Part shown: one piece after another, positions 32,634-41,769 of the stretch
Position numbering within the stretch: position 1 is the first letter of the stretch
Layout of the letters: every line of letters starts with the position of its first letter
NCBI RefSeq assembly: GCF_900095795.1
Contig: NZ_LT608328.1
Location: forward strand, 861,001 to 925,000
Source of the DNA: Petrimonas mucosa
Lineage (GTDB): Bacteria > Bacteroidota > Bacteroidia > Bacteroidales > Dysgonomonadaceae
Direction: 5' to 3'
Length of the DNA: 64,000 nucleotides
Made by a program: the position numbers and the translations under genes
The notes under the pieces: model-generated
Seen by the model: only the letters and a program-made list of their open reading frames with translations
Databases searched by the model: none
Told to the model about the DNA's origin: nothing

Positions 32634-33959
32634 ATGAATTACAAGAGTTATTCCCTACACAATTTTACAGAGTTACCACAACTATCCCGATTATCATCCG
32701 AACAGGTCGAGGCTATCCGGGTAGTAGGAAGTGTACTACCCTTCAAATCAAATAATTACGTTACCGAACAGCTGATCGATTGGAACAATATCCCCGATGA
32801 TCCAATTTTCACACTCACTTTTCCCAGAAGAGAGATGTTGGCTAAGCCGCATTATGAGAAGGTGGCCGGGTTGTTGCGTTCGGGAGCAGATCCGAAGCTG
32901 ATCAAGGATGAGGTGAATAAAATCCGGCTGAAGTTAAATCCCAATCCGGCAGGACAGGTACATAACATCCCATTGTTTGAAGGGACCAAACTGCACGGAA
33001 TTCAGCATAAATACCGGGAAACGGTGCTTTTTTTCCCCAGTCAGGGCCAGACCTGCCACGCCTATTGCACCTTCTGTTTCCGTTGGCCTCAATTTTCGGG
33101 AATGAGCGAGCTGAAGTTCGCCATGAAAGAGGCTGCCCTGCTGCACAAATATCTGCTGAAGCACTCCAAGGTTACAGATCTCCTGCTTACCGGCGGTGAT
33201 CCGCTTACGGCAAATGCGAAGATTCTTTCGGCCTATATCGAACCGATCCTGTCGAAAGAGTTCAGCCACATACAGAATATACGTATCGGATCAAAATCGC
33301 TTGCTTACTGGCCATACCGTTTCCTGACCGATAAAGATGCCGACGATCTCCTTTTACTCTTCGAAAAAGTGATCAAAGCAGGCAAGCACCTCGCATTCCA
33401 AGCACATTTCAATCACCCCGATGAACTGATGACCGATGCGGTGAAGAAGGCCATCGGAAGGATACGCAATACGGGCGTACAGATCAGGACTCAATCGCCA
33501 TTGTTGCGGAATATCAACGACAATCCCGAGACTTGGACAAAGATGTGGAAGGAGCAGGTAAGGCTGGGTCTTATCCCCTATTATATGTTTATAGCCAGAG
33601 ACACCGGTTCAAAGGCATTTTTTGAAGTACCCCTGGCCAAGGCTTGGAACATTTTTCGGAAAGCTTACTCCAGCGTAAGCGGCATTGCCCGAACGGTAAG
33701 GGGACCCAGCATGAGTTGTAGTCCCGGGAAGGTGCATTTGCTGGGCGTTACGGAGGTGAACGGTGAGAAGGTATTTGTCCTTCGTTTTTTGCAATGTCGG
33801 GATCCTCAACTGGTTGATATTCCCTTTTTTGCCAAGTACAGCCCTTCGGCCACCTGGTTCGACGATCTCAAGCCTGCTTTCGGTGAAACAAAATTTTTCT
33901 TTGAAAGAGAGAACTTCCCCGGAAAGATGGAGCAGGACGACTACTTCTTATGGGAATAG
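32634..33959 (+). CDS. KamA-family radical SAM protein (lysine 2,3-aminomutase-like)
   Basis: A 441-residue radical SAM protein. The [4Fe-4S] ligands are Cys141, Cys145 and Cys148 in CHAYCTFCFRW. LLLTGGDPLTANAKIL is the conserved SAM-contact motif of KamA enzymes, and HFNHPDEL and QSPLLRNINDNPETW are other family stretches. Lysine 2,3-aminomutases act with PLP, but no lysine-fermentation genes are next to it, so substrate and role stay open. A monocistronic unit with its own terminator, divergent from the arginine operon. Confidence 0.88.
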   Translation: MNYKSYSLHNFTELPQLSRLSSEQVEAIRVVGSVLPFKSNNYVTEQLIDWNNIPDDPIFTLTFPRREMLAKPHYEKVAGLLRSGADPKLIKDEVNKIRLKLNPNPAGQVHNIPLFEGTKLHGIQHKYRETVLFFPSQGQTCHAYCTFCFRWPQFSGMSELKFAMKEAALLHKYLLKHSKVTDLLLTGGDPLTANAKILSAYIEPILSKEFSHIQNIRIGSKSLAYWPYRFLTDKDADDLLLLFEKVIKAGKHLAFQAHFNHPDELMTDAVKKAIGRIRNTGVQIRTQSPLLRNINDNPETWTKMWKEQVRLGLIPYYMFIARDTGSKAFFEVPLAKAWNIFRKAYSSVSGIARTVRGPSMSCSPGKVHLLGVTEVNGEKVFVLRFLQCRDPQLVDIPFFAKYSPSATWFDDLKPAFGETKFFFERENFPGKMEQDDYFLWE

Positions 33960-33974
33960 CCAATTTCGACTTCC

Positions 33975-33993
33975 AGTGCGTGAGCACTTTTTT
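33975..33993 (+). terminator. Intrinsic terminator after the KamA-family gene
   Basis: AGTGC and GCACT pair around GTGA, followed by a run of six Ts; it begins 16 bases after the stop codon. Confidence 0.7.
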
Positions 33994-34239
33994 ATCAACA
34001 AAAAAGAGAACGTTTACTATAATTAACATAGAATTATGGGAATTATTGCTTATTTTGCCCCCTCAATCGGGAGGCTGAAAAGTATCCCGTAAATGTCGGA
34101 TGTTATATAAATAAACGTGGCCTGTTAGGTCCGAAGCATTCTTTGTTGTCTTGAAGTGTAGCCTGTTTTCAAGGGTGGAGACGAGGGGCTCGAAGAAATG
34201 GTTTTTGGTTCAATGAGGCAGTAACTTGGAGATTATTAC

Positions 34240-35004
34240 ATGGGCAAAATTATTGCAATGGCAAATCAGAAAGGTGGTGTTGGGAAAACCACTACCACCA
34301 TTAACCTGGCAGCTTCGTTGGCTGCCTTGGAGAAGAGCGTACTTGTAGTTGATGCCGATCCGCAAGCGAATGCTTCGTCGGGATTGGGTATCGATATCCG
34401 GGCGTTGAAACATACAATCTACGAGGGACTTATCGGTAAATGCAAACCTGCCGAAGCAGTGATGAGAACTCCTTTCGAGAACATCGATATCATTCCGTCT
34501 CACATCAACCTGGTTGGAGCTGAGCTGGAGATGGTTCAAATGGACAATCGGGAAAGAAGGTTGCACGATCTGCTGAACCCGCTACGGGCAACGTACGATT
34601 ATATCCTTATCGATTGCTCACCGTCGTTAGGTATCATTACGGTGAACGCGCTTACCGCTTCGAATTCTGTCATTATCCCGGTACAATGCGAATATTTTGC
34701 TCTGGAAGGATTAAGCAAGCTGTTGAACACCATCAAGATAATCAAATCGAAACTGAATACGGGCCTCGAGATCGAGGGTTTTGTGCTTACCATGTATGAT
34801 ACCCGTCTCCGTTTGCACAACCAGATATACGAAGAGGTGAAGGGTCACTTCAAGGAGCTGGTGTTCGATACGGTTATCCAGCGTAACATCACTCTCAGTG
34901 AATCGCAGAGTCATGCAAAGCCGGCACTGATGTATGATGCCGGATCGCGAGGTGCAATCAATCACATGCAATTGGCACAGGAGCTGATCGATAAAAACAG
35001 TTAA
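34240..35004 (+). CDS. parA: Chromosome partitioning ATPase ParA/Soj
   Basis: A 254-residue ParA ATPase. The deviant Walker A motif is ANQKGGVGKTTTTINLAASL (residues 8-27), with VVDADPQANASSGLG following, and DYILIDCSPSLG the Walker B region. DNA-binding basic residues appear in the C-terminal half. It works with ParB and parS sites to position the replication origin. No parS-like 16-mer was found nearby. Followed by parB after 38 bases. Confidence 0.95.
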   Translation: MGKIIAMANQKGGVGKTTTTINLAASLAALEKSVLVVDADPQANASSGLGIDIRALKHTIYEGLIGKCKPAEAVMRTPFENIDIIPSHINLVGAELEMVQMDNRERRLHDLLNPLRATYDYILIDCSPSLGIITVNALTASNSVIIPVQCEYFALEGLSKLLNTIKIIKSKLNTGLEIEGFVLTMYDTRLRLHNQIYEEVKGHFKELVFDTVIQRNITLSESQSHAKPALMYDAGSRGAINHMQLAQELIDKNS

Positions 35005-35042
35005 CTTTTGATAACACTCACGATAGCGTGAAATCAAGGCAT

Positions 35043-35945
35043 ATGGCTAAAAAAAACGTATTAGGAAGAGGTTTAGATGCGCTGATTACCATAAACGAGG
35101 TTGAGTCGCAAGGGTCTACGTCGATCAGCGAGGTAGAACTGTCGAAGATATTCCCTAATCCCGACCAGCCCCGGCGCGTTTTTGACGAAGAGTCGCTCGA
35201 GGAACTGGCTATATCTATCCGGAAGATCGGGCTTATCCAGCCGGTAACATTGCGCCGGGAGGGTGAGGATACGTACCAGATCATTGCAGGTGAACGACGC
35301 TACAGGGCATCTATAATGGCCGGGCTGACCTCAATTCCGGCATATATCAAGGCAGCTGACGACAATGAACTGATGGAGATGGCTCTCGTTGAGAACATTC
35401 AACGTGAAGACCTGAACTCCATTGAAATCGCCCTGGCCTATCAAAACCTCATCGATTCGCTTTCACTTACCCAGGAGCAGTTGAGTGAACGGGTAGGGAA
35501 GAAGAGGGCCACCATCACCAACTACTTGAGGCTGTTGAAACTTCCTGCCGAGGTGCAGATGGGCGTGAAGGACAAGAAGATCGACATGGGGCATGCCCGT
35601 GCACTGGTCACCATCAACGACCCCGTAGCACAACTTGCCCTATACAACCGCATTCTGGAGGAGGGATTGTCGGTCCGCAGCGTGGAGACCATTGTCCGTG
35701 AGTATACTGAAGGGAAGCCGGTAAGCGGTAAACCGGAGAAAGGTGCCGGGAAAAGCAGCGGCAAACGTTCGGCCGGATCCAGGTCAGACGACTTTGATGC
35801 GTTGCGGCAACACCTTTCCAACTATTTCAAGACCGATGTTCAATTCAACTGCAACAAAAACGGAAAAGGAAAAATTACGATCCCCTTTTCGTCTGCTGAA
35901 GAGCTGGAACGGATCATCGCGATGCTCGACACAATGAAGAAGTGA
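35043..35945 (+). CDS. parB: Chromosome partitioning protein ParB
   Basis: A 300-residue ParB/Spo0J. MAKKNVLGRGLDALI is the usual start, so I took the ATG at 35043 rather than the GTG at 35028. The CTP-binding N-domain has IFPNPDQPRRVF, GERRYRASIMAG (the GERRxRA box) and LVENIQREDLNSIE. HTH motif is LSERVGKKRATITNYLRLL. A basic linker rich in Gly, Lys and Ser precedes the short C-terminal dimerisation domain. The stop overlaps the next gene's alternative start. Confidence 0.95.
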   Translation: MAKKNVLGRGLDALITINEVESQGSTSISEVELSKIFPNPDQPRRVFDEESLEELAISIRKIGLIQPVTLRREGEDTYQIIAGERRYRASIMAGLTSIPAYIKAADDNELMEMALVENIQREDLNSIEIALAYQNLIDSLSLTQEQLSERVGKKRATITNYLRLLKLPAEVQMGVKDKKIDMGHARALVTINDPVAQLALYNRILEEGLSVRSVETIVREYTEGKPVSGKPEKGAGKSSGKRSAGSRSDDFDALRQHLSNYFKTDVQFNCNKNGKGKITIPFSSAEELERIIAMLDTMKK

Positions 35946-35950
35946 CGTTT

Positions 35951-36592
35951 ATGCTGAAATACCGTACCATTGTTTGCTTACTGTTCATCAGTGTCGTCTT
36001 TCATGTTGAGGCGCAGCAGAACACGGTTCCTCAGCCCCCCGATTCCGTAAAGGTCATCGCACTTCCCGACACCCTTGTCGTGGAGACCGGATTCAAGCCC
36101 GATCCGAAGAAAGCGGTCATCTATTCTGCAATATTTCCCGGATTGGGACAGATCTACAACCGTAAGTATTGGAAATTACCGATACTGTACGGCGGATTTG
36201 TAGGCCTCTCCTATGCAATTACCTGGAACAACAGCCATTATCAGGACTATTTTGATGCCCAAAGGGCATTGCTGGATGACAACCCCGATAACGATGATAT
36301 CTGGAAAAAGATGCTGCCATACGGTATGGATCCTGAAACGGCGGACAGGAACTGGTTTTCAGATGTGGTGAAGGACAGGAAAAACTACTTCAGGTATTAT
36401 CGGGATCTCAGCATAATCATCACTGTGGCGCTCTATGGCCTTGGTATTGTGGATGCCTATGTGGATGCTCAACTCTTCGAGTTTGATGTAAGTCCCGACC
36501 TCTCCATGCGTGTGGAACCGGTGCTCATGAATAGAGTGGAGACCAATTACCTGGCAGACTCCTTCGGCTTTAAGTGCAGCATAAGTTTTTGA
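35951..36592 (+). CDS. DUF5683 membrane/secreted protein
   Basis: A 213-residue protein with an N-terminal signal peptide (LLFISVVFHVEAQQ). The DUF5683 core includes KAVIYSAIFPGLGQIYNRKYWKLP and ILYGGFVGLSYAITWNN, with hydrophobic segments that look membrane-embedded, then IIITVALYGLGIVDAYVDAQL. The function is unknown; such genes commonly follow parAB in Bacteroidota. A GTG start at 35942 would overlap the parB stop and add three residues. I prefer the ATG because it opens directly into the signal peptide. Confidence 0.8.
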   Translation: MLKYRTIVCLLFISVVFHVEAQQNTVPQPPDSVKVIALPDTLVVETGFKPDPKKAVIYSAIFPGLGQIYNRKYWKLPILYGGFVGLSYAITWNNSHYQDYFDAQRALLDDNPDNDDIWKKMLPYGMDPETADRNWFSDVVKDRKNYFRYYRDLSIIITVALYGLGIVDAYVDAQLFEFDVSPDLSMRVEPVLMNRVETNYLADSFGFKCSISF

Positions 36593-36673
36593 CCTCTTCA
36601 CGGAGCCTGCCATCTCTTTCCTGAGCCATTGCCCGGTGTTGACAAATGAAATTGACGATTAATTCAAAATAGC

Positions 36674-37798
36674 ATGAAACAGTTTCTATTCGCGCTCCTG
36701 CTCTTTACTTTGGTTTTGCCGGCCGGCGCGCAAACATCCGGCACGAAAGCGATCGATCAACTCCTCCCTGTAAGGGGTTTGGCAATTGCAGCTCCCTCCC
36801 GTGAAGGGGTAAACCTTTTTGTCAAGTTTATCGATGAGGAGCTTGCTCCCGCTCATATCAACCTGCTTGTTTTGAGGATCGACTGGAATTATGCCTATGA
36901 GAGTCATCCCGAGCTGAGAGATCACAACCCGCTTAGCCGCGACGATCTCGGAAAGATCGTAGATGCCTGCAGGCGGAACGGGATCAGGTTGGTACCTCAG
37001 ATCAACCTGCTGGGACATCAATCCTGGGCCAAGACTACCCACAACCTGTTGCGGGTATATCCGGAGTTCGACGAAACGCCGCATGTCAACACCGAGACCG
37101 ATTATACCGGGTGGCCCAACGACAAGGGTCTCTATTGCAAGAGCTATTGTCCCCTGCATCCCGATGTCCACAAGGTTGTCTTTGCGTTGATAGATGAACT
37201 GATGGAGGCTTGTGACGCCGACTGGTTTCATGCAGGGATGGATGAGGTCTTCTATATCGGTGATGACAACTGTCCGCGATGCAGTGGAAGAGACAAGGCT
37301 GAACTCTTTGCCGGAGAGGTGACCAGGATATCCAACCACCTTGCATCGAAAAAGAGGCGTCTGATGATCTGGGGCGACCGACTTATCGATGGCAAGACCA
37401 CAGGAGTGGGCCTTTGGGAAGGAAGCTATAACAACACCTACCGGGCGATCGACATGATTCCCAAGAGCGTCTTTATCTGCGATTGGCATTACGACAGGGC
37501 TGAACCTACTCCCGTCAACTTTGCAACGAAAGGATTCGATGTGGCAGCCTGTCCCTGGAATGTAGCGGAGGTGGCGGCACAACAGCTCGATATGATGATC
37601 AACCTGAGGCAGCAATCGAATCCGGTGTTGGGCGAGCGTTTCAGGGGAGTTATCGCAACCGTGTGGACAGGGGTGGATCACTTCCTGAAGAGCTATTACG
37701 ACCCGGCTACATATGATGGTGACCAAAGCGACAAGAAGAGCGACGCGCGTACACTCAAATCTCTTCTGGTGGCCTACAAGACCATCAATAACCGCTGA
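36674..37798 (+). CDS. Secreted GH20-like glycoside hydrolase
   Basis: A 374-residue protein with a signal peptide (LFALLLFTLVLPAGAQ) and a TIM-barrel resembling family 20 beta-N-acetylhexosaminidases. The Asp-Glu pair appears in WFHAGMDEVFYIGDDNC, matching the GH20 HxGxDE pattern. QINLLGHQSW is the strand carrying the conserved His. No N-terminal GH20b domain is present, so it is short compared with typical hexosaminidases (about 500-700). The product may act on cell-wall or host GlcNAc, but activity on another hexosaminide cannot be excluded. Confidence 0.78.
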   Translation: MKQFLFALLLFTLVLPAGAQTSGTKAIDQLLPVRGLAIAAPSREGVNLFVKFIDEELAPAHINLLVLRIDWNYAYESHPELRDHNPLSRDDLGKIVDACRRNGIRLVPQINLLGHQSWAKTTHNLLRVYPEFDETPHVNTETDYTGWPNDKGLYCKSYCPLHPDVHKVVFALIDELMEACDADWFHAGMDEVFYIGDDNCPRCSGRDKAELFAGEVTRISNHLASKKRRLMIWGDRLIDGKTTGVGLWEGSYNNTYRAIDMIPKSVFICDWHYDRAEPTPVNFATKGFDVAACPWNVAEVAAQQLDMMINLRQQSNPVLGERFRGVIATVWTGVDHFLKSYYDPATYDGDQSDKKSDARTLKSLLVAYKTINNR

Positions 37799-37823
37799 CC
37801 GGGAGTCTCAGCTTTTCAAGCAG

Positions 37824-37866
37824 CAAAAAAAGAGAGGTTGCCTTTAACGGACAACCTCTCTTAAAA
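37824..37866 (-). terminator. Intrinsic terminator of rplM-rpsI-rpsB-tsf
   Basis: AGAGAGGTTG (37831-37840) pairs with CAACCTCTCT (37852-37861). On the minus strand seven Ts follow, giving a strong terminator for tsf; it may also stop the converging GH20-like gene. Confidence 0.85.
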
Positions 37867-37892
37867 TTATGATAACGATCTAACCCCTTTCG

Positions 37893-38714
37893 TTATACGT
37901 TCAACGATACCCGTTTAAATAGGGTTACAGTCAGTTCCTTGTCGCTTTGTTTGAGATACTGCTCGATGGTCAGTTTGTTGTCCTTGACAAACTCCTGTTG
38001 CAGCAGGGTAGACTCTTTGTAGAATTTCTGAAGAGCACCCTCGGCAATTCTATCCAACAGGTTTTCCGGTTTACCGGCTTCACGTGCTTTTTCACGTGCA
38101 ATCTCCAACTCCTTCTCTTTTACTTCTGCGGGAATGGCGTCGGGGGTAACCGAAATGGGGTTCATTGCCGCAACCTGCATGGCCACATCCTTTGCAACGT
38201 TTTCAGCCACGTTCTCCTTGTTGAAACCAACAATGGTAGCCAGTTTGTTACCCATATGGATGTAAGCAACCACCGACGGAGCAGTAATGTGTTCGAAATA
38301 ACCCAGCTCCATCTTTTCGCCGGTAGCACCGATCTTGTCTGTGATCAGTTGGGCTACTGTTCCTTTGTCAAGCTGCACGTTCAACAGCTCTTCCAAGGTT
38401 TCGGGTTTATATTCGATAGCGGCATCCAGTATCTGTTGAGTCAGTGCGATGAACTCTTCGTTTTTGGCAACGAAGTCGGTTTCGCATTTCAACGCTACTA
38501 CTGCAGCATAGTTTCCTTCAGCCTTTGCAAGCACGCATCCTTCGCTTGCCTCGCGATCTTCACGTTTGGAAGCTACTGCCTGTCCTTTTTTGCGAATGAT
38601 CTCTACGGCTTTGTCAAAGTCGCCATTTGCCTCGTTAAGTGCATTTTTGCAATCCATCATTCCCGCACCTGTCATTTTGCGTAAATGCTGGATTTCTGCC
38701 ATTGTAACTGCCAT
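37893..38714 (-). CDS. tsf: Elongation factor Ts
   Basis: A 273-residue EF-Ts, the nucleotide exchange factor for EF-Tu. The UBA-like start reads AEIQHLRKMTGAGMMDCKNAL, followed by the KAVEIIRKKGQAVASKRE linker. The core has VALKCETDFVAKNEEF, the exchange motif containing Asp-Phe that contacts EF-Tu, and MQVAAMNPISV. It is slightly shorter than E. coli EF-Ts. Last gene of the operon with rpsB 50 bases upstream. Confidence 0.96.
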   Translation of the reverse strand: MAVTMAEIQHLRKMTGAGMMDCKNALNEANGDFDKAVEIIRKKGQAVASKREDREASEGCVLAKAEGNYAAVVALKCETDFVAKNEEFIALTQQILDAAIEYKPETLEELLNVQLDKGTVAQLITDKIGATGEKMELGYFEHITAPSVVAYIHMGNKLATIVGFNKENVAENVAKDVAMQVAAMNPISVTPDAIPAEVKEKELEIAREKAREAGKPENLLDRIAEGALQKFYKESTLLQQEFVKDNKLTIEQYLKQSDKELTVTLFKRVSLNV

Positions 38715-38764
38715 ATTTCTATGTTTTTTAAGTTGTTTTTGTTTCTGGATATCTGTTGCCCCTA

Positions 38765-39625
38765 TTACTCTTCAACGTCTGCGTCTTTAGCATACTTGCT
38801 CACGACAGATGCATTGATGGCATCCTTATCCTCTTTCTTGACGCGCTCTTTCTTGGCAACCTTAGATTTTCTTTCCCTGCGAGGAGCTGCACCTTCCTCA
38901 TCCTGTTCTTCAGCTGCACTGGCATCCGCTTTTTCGATCTTGCGTTCGTCCAGACCTTCCTTGATAGCTTCGCAGATGTATCCGAGAATCAGATCTACAG
39001 CTTTTGCTGCATCATCGTTGGCGGGGATTACAAAATCGATATCGTTCGGATCGGAGTTGGTGTCCACAATGCCGAAAACGGGGATACCCAGTTTGTTGGC
39101 CTCTTTTACCGCAATCTGCTCCTTCATTACGTCAACAACGAACAAGGCGGAAGGCAGGCGGGTGAGGTCCTGGATCGATCCGAGCATCTTTTCGAGCTTG
39201 GCGCGTTGACGGGTGATCTGAAGTTTTTCGCGTTTTGACAAAGTGTCGAATGTTCCGTCCTTGATCATCTTGTCGATATTGCTCATCTTCTTCACCGCCT
39301 TGCGAATGGTAGGGAAGTTGGTAAGCATACCGCCGGGCCAACGTTCGATGACGTATGGCATGTTGACACTCTGAGCTTTCTCCTCGACAACCGGTTTAGC
39401 CTGTTTCTTGGTAGCAACGAAGAGAATTTTTTTGCCGGATTTGGCAATCTGTTTTAAAGCCGCAGCAGCTTCTTCGGTTTTTGCAATTGTTTTGTAGAGG
39501 TCAATGATGTGGATACCGTTGCGCTCCATGAAGATGTAGGGCGACATTGCCGGATTCCATTTCCTTTTCAGGTGACCGAAGTGCGCTCCGGCCTCGAGTA
39601 GTTGGTCAAATTCTAATTTTGCCAT
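38765..39625 (-). CDS. rpsB: 30S ribosomal protein S2
   Basis: A 286-residue S2. Start LLEAGAHFGHLKRKWNPAM and the segment VERWPGGMLTNFPTIRKAVKK, written here as two family stretches (IERWPGGMLTNF and FPTIRKAV), are typical, and PVFGIVDTNSDPNDIDFVIP is the second signature. About 45 residues beyond the normal end form a Lys/Glu/Ala-rich tail (KIEKADASAAEEQDEEG), a feature of Bacteroidota S2. Upstream 185 bases separate it from rpsI; no terminator is seen there, so cotranscription is likely. Confidence 0.95.
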   Translation of the reverse strand: MAKLEFDQLLEAGAHFGHLKRKWNPAMSPYIFMERNGIHIIDLYKTIAKTEEAAAALKQIAKSGKKILFVATKKQAKPVVEEKAQSVNMPYVIERWPGGMLTNFPTIRKAVKKMSNIDKMIKDGTFDTLSKREKLQITRQRAKLEKMLGSIQDLTRLPSALFVVDVMKEQIAVKEANKLGIPVFGIVDTNSDPNDIDFVIPANDDAAKAVDLILGYICEAIKEGLDERKIEKADASAAEEQDEEGAAPRRERKSKVAKKERVKKEDKDAINASVVSKYAKDADVEE

Positions 39626-39810
39626 TGGTTTGTTTGATTTTATTCGTTTACATTCTTTTTCTTAGTCGAACCGTAAGGTAAATTACCGGGACGATCATCC
39701 GCGGGAACGTCCTTACGATTTAGATACTAAACGTCATTAAGTGAACCGGCTATCAAGCAGCGGTCCGTATATATCTTCCGGCCAAATAATCCGGCGAATA
39801 TACCCCAAAA
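39626..39810 (-). promoter_or_regulatory. Leader between rpsI and rpsB with potential stem
   Basis: 185 bases without a gene. CGTAAGG and CCTTACG (39672-39678 and 39711-39717) can pair over a 32-nt interior that contains GGACG/CGTCC as a competing stem. A ribosomal-protein leader for autogenous control is possible; the sequence alone does not show it. Confidence 0.25.
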
Positions 39811-40197
39811 TTAACGTTTCGAGAACTGGAATCTCTTCCTTGCTCCGGGACGCCCTGGTTTTTTACGTTCAACAACACGGGGATCGCGGGTCATGAAGCC
39901 TTCGGCTCTCAATGCCGGCTTGTCCTCGGGGTTCAGCTTCACCAGTGCGCGTGCAATAGCCAGTCTGGCTGCTTCCGATTGCCCTTTGTATCCACCACCT
40001 TTCAGGTTGATCTTGATATCGTATTTCTCAGTCACGTTGAGTTTGTTCAACGGTTGTTTAACGATGAACTGCAGAATGGATGAGGGGAAATAGTTCTCAA
40101 GTTCGCGTTTGTTGATCGTGATCTTACCCGAACCTTCACTCATGAATACACGAGCTACAGCGGCTTTGCGTCTTCCAATTGAATTTATTACGTCCAT
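39811..40197 (-). CDS. rpsI: 30S ribosomal protein S9
   Basis: A 128-residue S9. It has the opening INSIGRRKAAVARVFMSEGSG, the core VRKPLNKL-type region here QPLNKLNVTEKYDI, and GGYKGQSEAARLAIARALVK. The basic C-terminus, PGRPGARKRFQFSKR, ends in the Lys-Arg that reaches the P-site tRNA. The gene overlaps nothing and is 4 bases downstream of rplM, the usual L13-S9 pair. Length is standard. Confidence 0.97.
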   Translation of the reverse strand: MDVINSIGRRKAAVARVFMSEGSGKITINKRELENYFPSSILQFIVKQPLNKLNVTEKYDIKINLKGGGYKGQSEAARLAIARALVKLNPEDKPALRAEGFMTRDPRVVERKKPGRPGARKRFQFSKR

Positions 40198-40201
40198 CTT
40201 A

Positions 40202-40657
40202 TTATTTGAGTGTATTAATATCTATTTGTTTCGGTTTCTGAGCTTGATGCGGATGTTCGCTTCCGGCATACACGTACAGGTTGTTCAGGATTGCAGCGCC
40301 AAGTTTATTCTTTGGCAACATTCCTTTAATCACTTTACGGAAAAGCTTGTCGGGACTTTTCTTCATCAGGTCGGCAGGAGTAGATTCCTTCTGACCGCCG
40401 GGGTAGCCTGAATAACGCAGGTAGATCCGGTCTGTCCATTTATTACCTGTGAGTTCAACTTTGTCCGCATTCACGATGATCACATTGTCTCCACAATCTA
40501 CATGCGGTGTGAAGCTCGGTTTGTACTTGCCTCTCAGCAATTTTGCCACCTTAGAACTGATTCGTCCTAACGACTGGCCGCTCGCATCGACCACAACCCA
40601 TTCTTTCTGAGCCGTTTCTTTGTTAACGGAAATGGTTTTATAACTTAACGTATTCAC
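40202..40657 (-). CDS. rplM: 50S ribosomal protein L13
   Basis: A 151-residue L13. WVVVDASGQSLGRISSKVAK is the start region, GDNVIIVNADKVELTGNKW is the central stretch, and RIYLRYSGYPGGQKE with VIKGMLPKNKLG matches the rRNA-binding signature. C-terminal YAGSEHPHQAQKP is normal for the family. First gene of the rplM-rpsI-rpsB-tsf operon behind a consensus promoter. Confidence 0.97.
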   Translation of the reverse strand: MNTLSYKTISVNKETAQKEWVVVDASGQSLGRISSKVAKLLRGKYKPSFTPHVDCGDNVIIVNADKVELTGNKWTDRIYLRYSGYPGGQKESTPADLMKKSPDKLFRKVIKGMLPKNKLGAAILNNLYVYAGSEHPHQAQKPKQIDINTLK

Positions 40658-40792
40658 CTCTTTTTGTTTTTTAAATCGTTTAATAAAATCAAGTTTTGAT
40701 TTTCGCTCCCGTTTTGTCTGGCTAAGGGACTAAATGGCAAATAAAAAGCTATAAATCAAACTTTTAAGTAATAAATTTTAATAATCGGACTG

Positions 40793-40823
40793 CAAAGTTA
40801 CAATAATTCAGGTAATTAACAAA
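40793..40823 (-). promoter_or_regulatory. Promoter of rplM operon
   Basis: On the minus strand TTTG (complement of 40820-40823), a 19-nt spacer and TAACTTTG (complement of 40793-40800), an exact match to the Bacteroidota consensus, about 135 nt before the rplM ATG. Confidence 0.8.
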
Positions 40824-41017
40824 GTGTTTTCGGGTGAAAATCAGCTTCGCCATGTTAAAAATTTTTCGGTTTAATTCCGATCTCGCCATCCTGTTTATTG
40901 CTCATATGGCCAGAACCCTTTCCCACGGTTGCCGCAGTTGCTTATGCCGATACTCCCTGCCATAAAAGAGCGGTTGAAGAGGTTTTTTGCAAAAATCGAA
41001 TTTACTGCAACCTAAGT

Positions 41018-41684
41018 TCAACTTAGAAGTGCAACATCCACGTGTTGTTTTTTGAAATGATTCTTCACAACAATCGTGAAAAACACCGCGGGGGTTTGCC
41101 TAACGGCCGGGGGCGCGCAAGCCCCCGAAGAGAGTCGGACAGCAACATAAAAGAAAAAGGAGACCGAAGTCTCCCTAAAATTAACTATTATGTTGCTTAT
41201 GAAAAAATACAAACAGTTAACTTCAGAACAAAGGTACGCGATTTATTTAGGTTTAGAAAACGGTGACACCCAGCGGACGATCGCGAGCTTGATAGGTGTC
41301 AGTCCTTCAGCGGTGTCCAGGGAGTTGCAGCGCAACAAGGACAAGCGCGGGGGCTACTCGTGGCGACTGGCCCACGAGATGGCGATGGAGAGAAGGGAAC
41401 GCCTGCCCGGCAACCGGTCCACCCCGGAACGGATCACGGAGATGCTGGAAGCCCCGGTGTACTTCACCGACCCCTATTCGGCATGGCAAAAAGGATCGAT
41501 CGAAAACGCGAACAAGCTCATCCGGCAATACATCCCCAAGGGGGCGTCCTTCAAGGACTATCCACCCGACAGATTGAAGCGGATACAGCACAGGCTGAAT
41601 GAAAGACCGAGGAAAAAATTGGACTTTAACACACCCAAAGTTGAGTTTTACAAACAATTAATGTAAATTGCACTTGCTGCTTGA
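41018..41684 (+). mobile_element. Internally deleted IS30-type element
   Basis: About 667 bases; full IS30 elements are about 1.0-1.2 kb. Ends are imperfect inverted repeats, TCAACTTAGAAGTGCAA at the left and the complement of TCAAGCAGCAAGTGCAA at the right. Between them lies a short fusion reading frame made of transposase N- and C-terminal parts. It could only move with help from a full-length relative. It lies between the rplM promoter and tRNA-Arg. The 194 bases before it (40824-41017) hold nothing I recognise. Confidence 0.72.
41190..41666 (+). pseudogene. IS30 transposase remnant with in-frame internal deletion
   Basis: A 158-residue open frame. The N-terminal part, KKYKQLTSEQRYAIYLGLEN and TQRTIASLIGVSPSAVSREL, is the IS30 HTH. 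From about residue 85 it jumps to the C-terminal core, VYFTDPYSAWQKGSIENANK, containing only the last catalytic residue, Glu. The two Asp residues and roughly half of a normal 320-residue IS30 transposase are missing. The frame stays open across the junction, so a DNA-binding protein could still be made, but it cannot catalyse transposition. Start could be 41190 or 41199. Confidence 0.78.
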
Positions 41685-41713
41685 CTCTGCCCAAAGATAA
41701 AAGATAAAAAACA

Positions 41714-41745
41714 TTTGTGTAGTTTTAAAAATTGATTTAACTTTG
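41714..41745 (+). promoter_or_regulatory. Promoter of tRNA-Arg
   Basis: TTTG (41714-41717), 20-nt spacer, TAACTTTG (41738-41745); 25 bases before the tRNA 5' end. Confidence 0.7.
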
Positions 41746-41769
41746 CAGCCGAAATTAGAAAGAGAGAAC

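Noticed and set aside
36686-37726. 346-residue open frame opposite the GH20-like gene
   Set aside because: It covers the same bases as a gene with signal peptide and catalytic motif; the antisense product has no recognisable domain.
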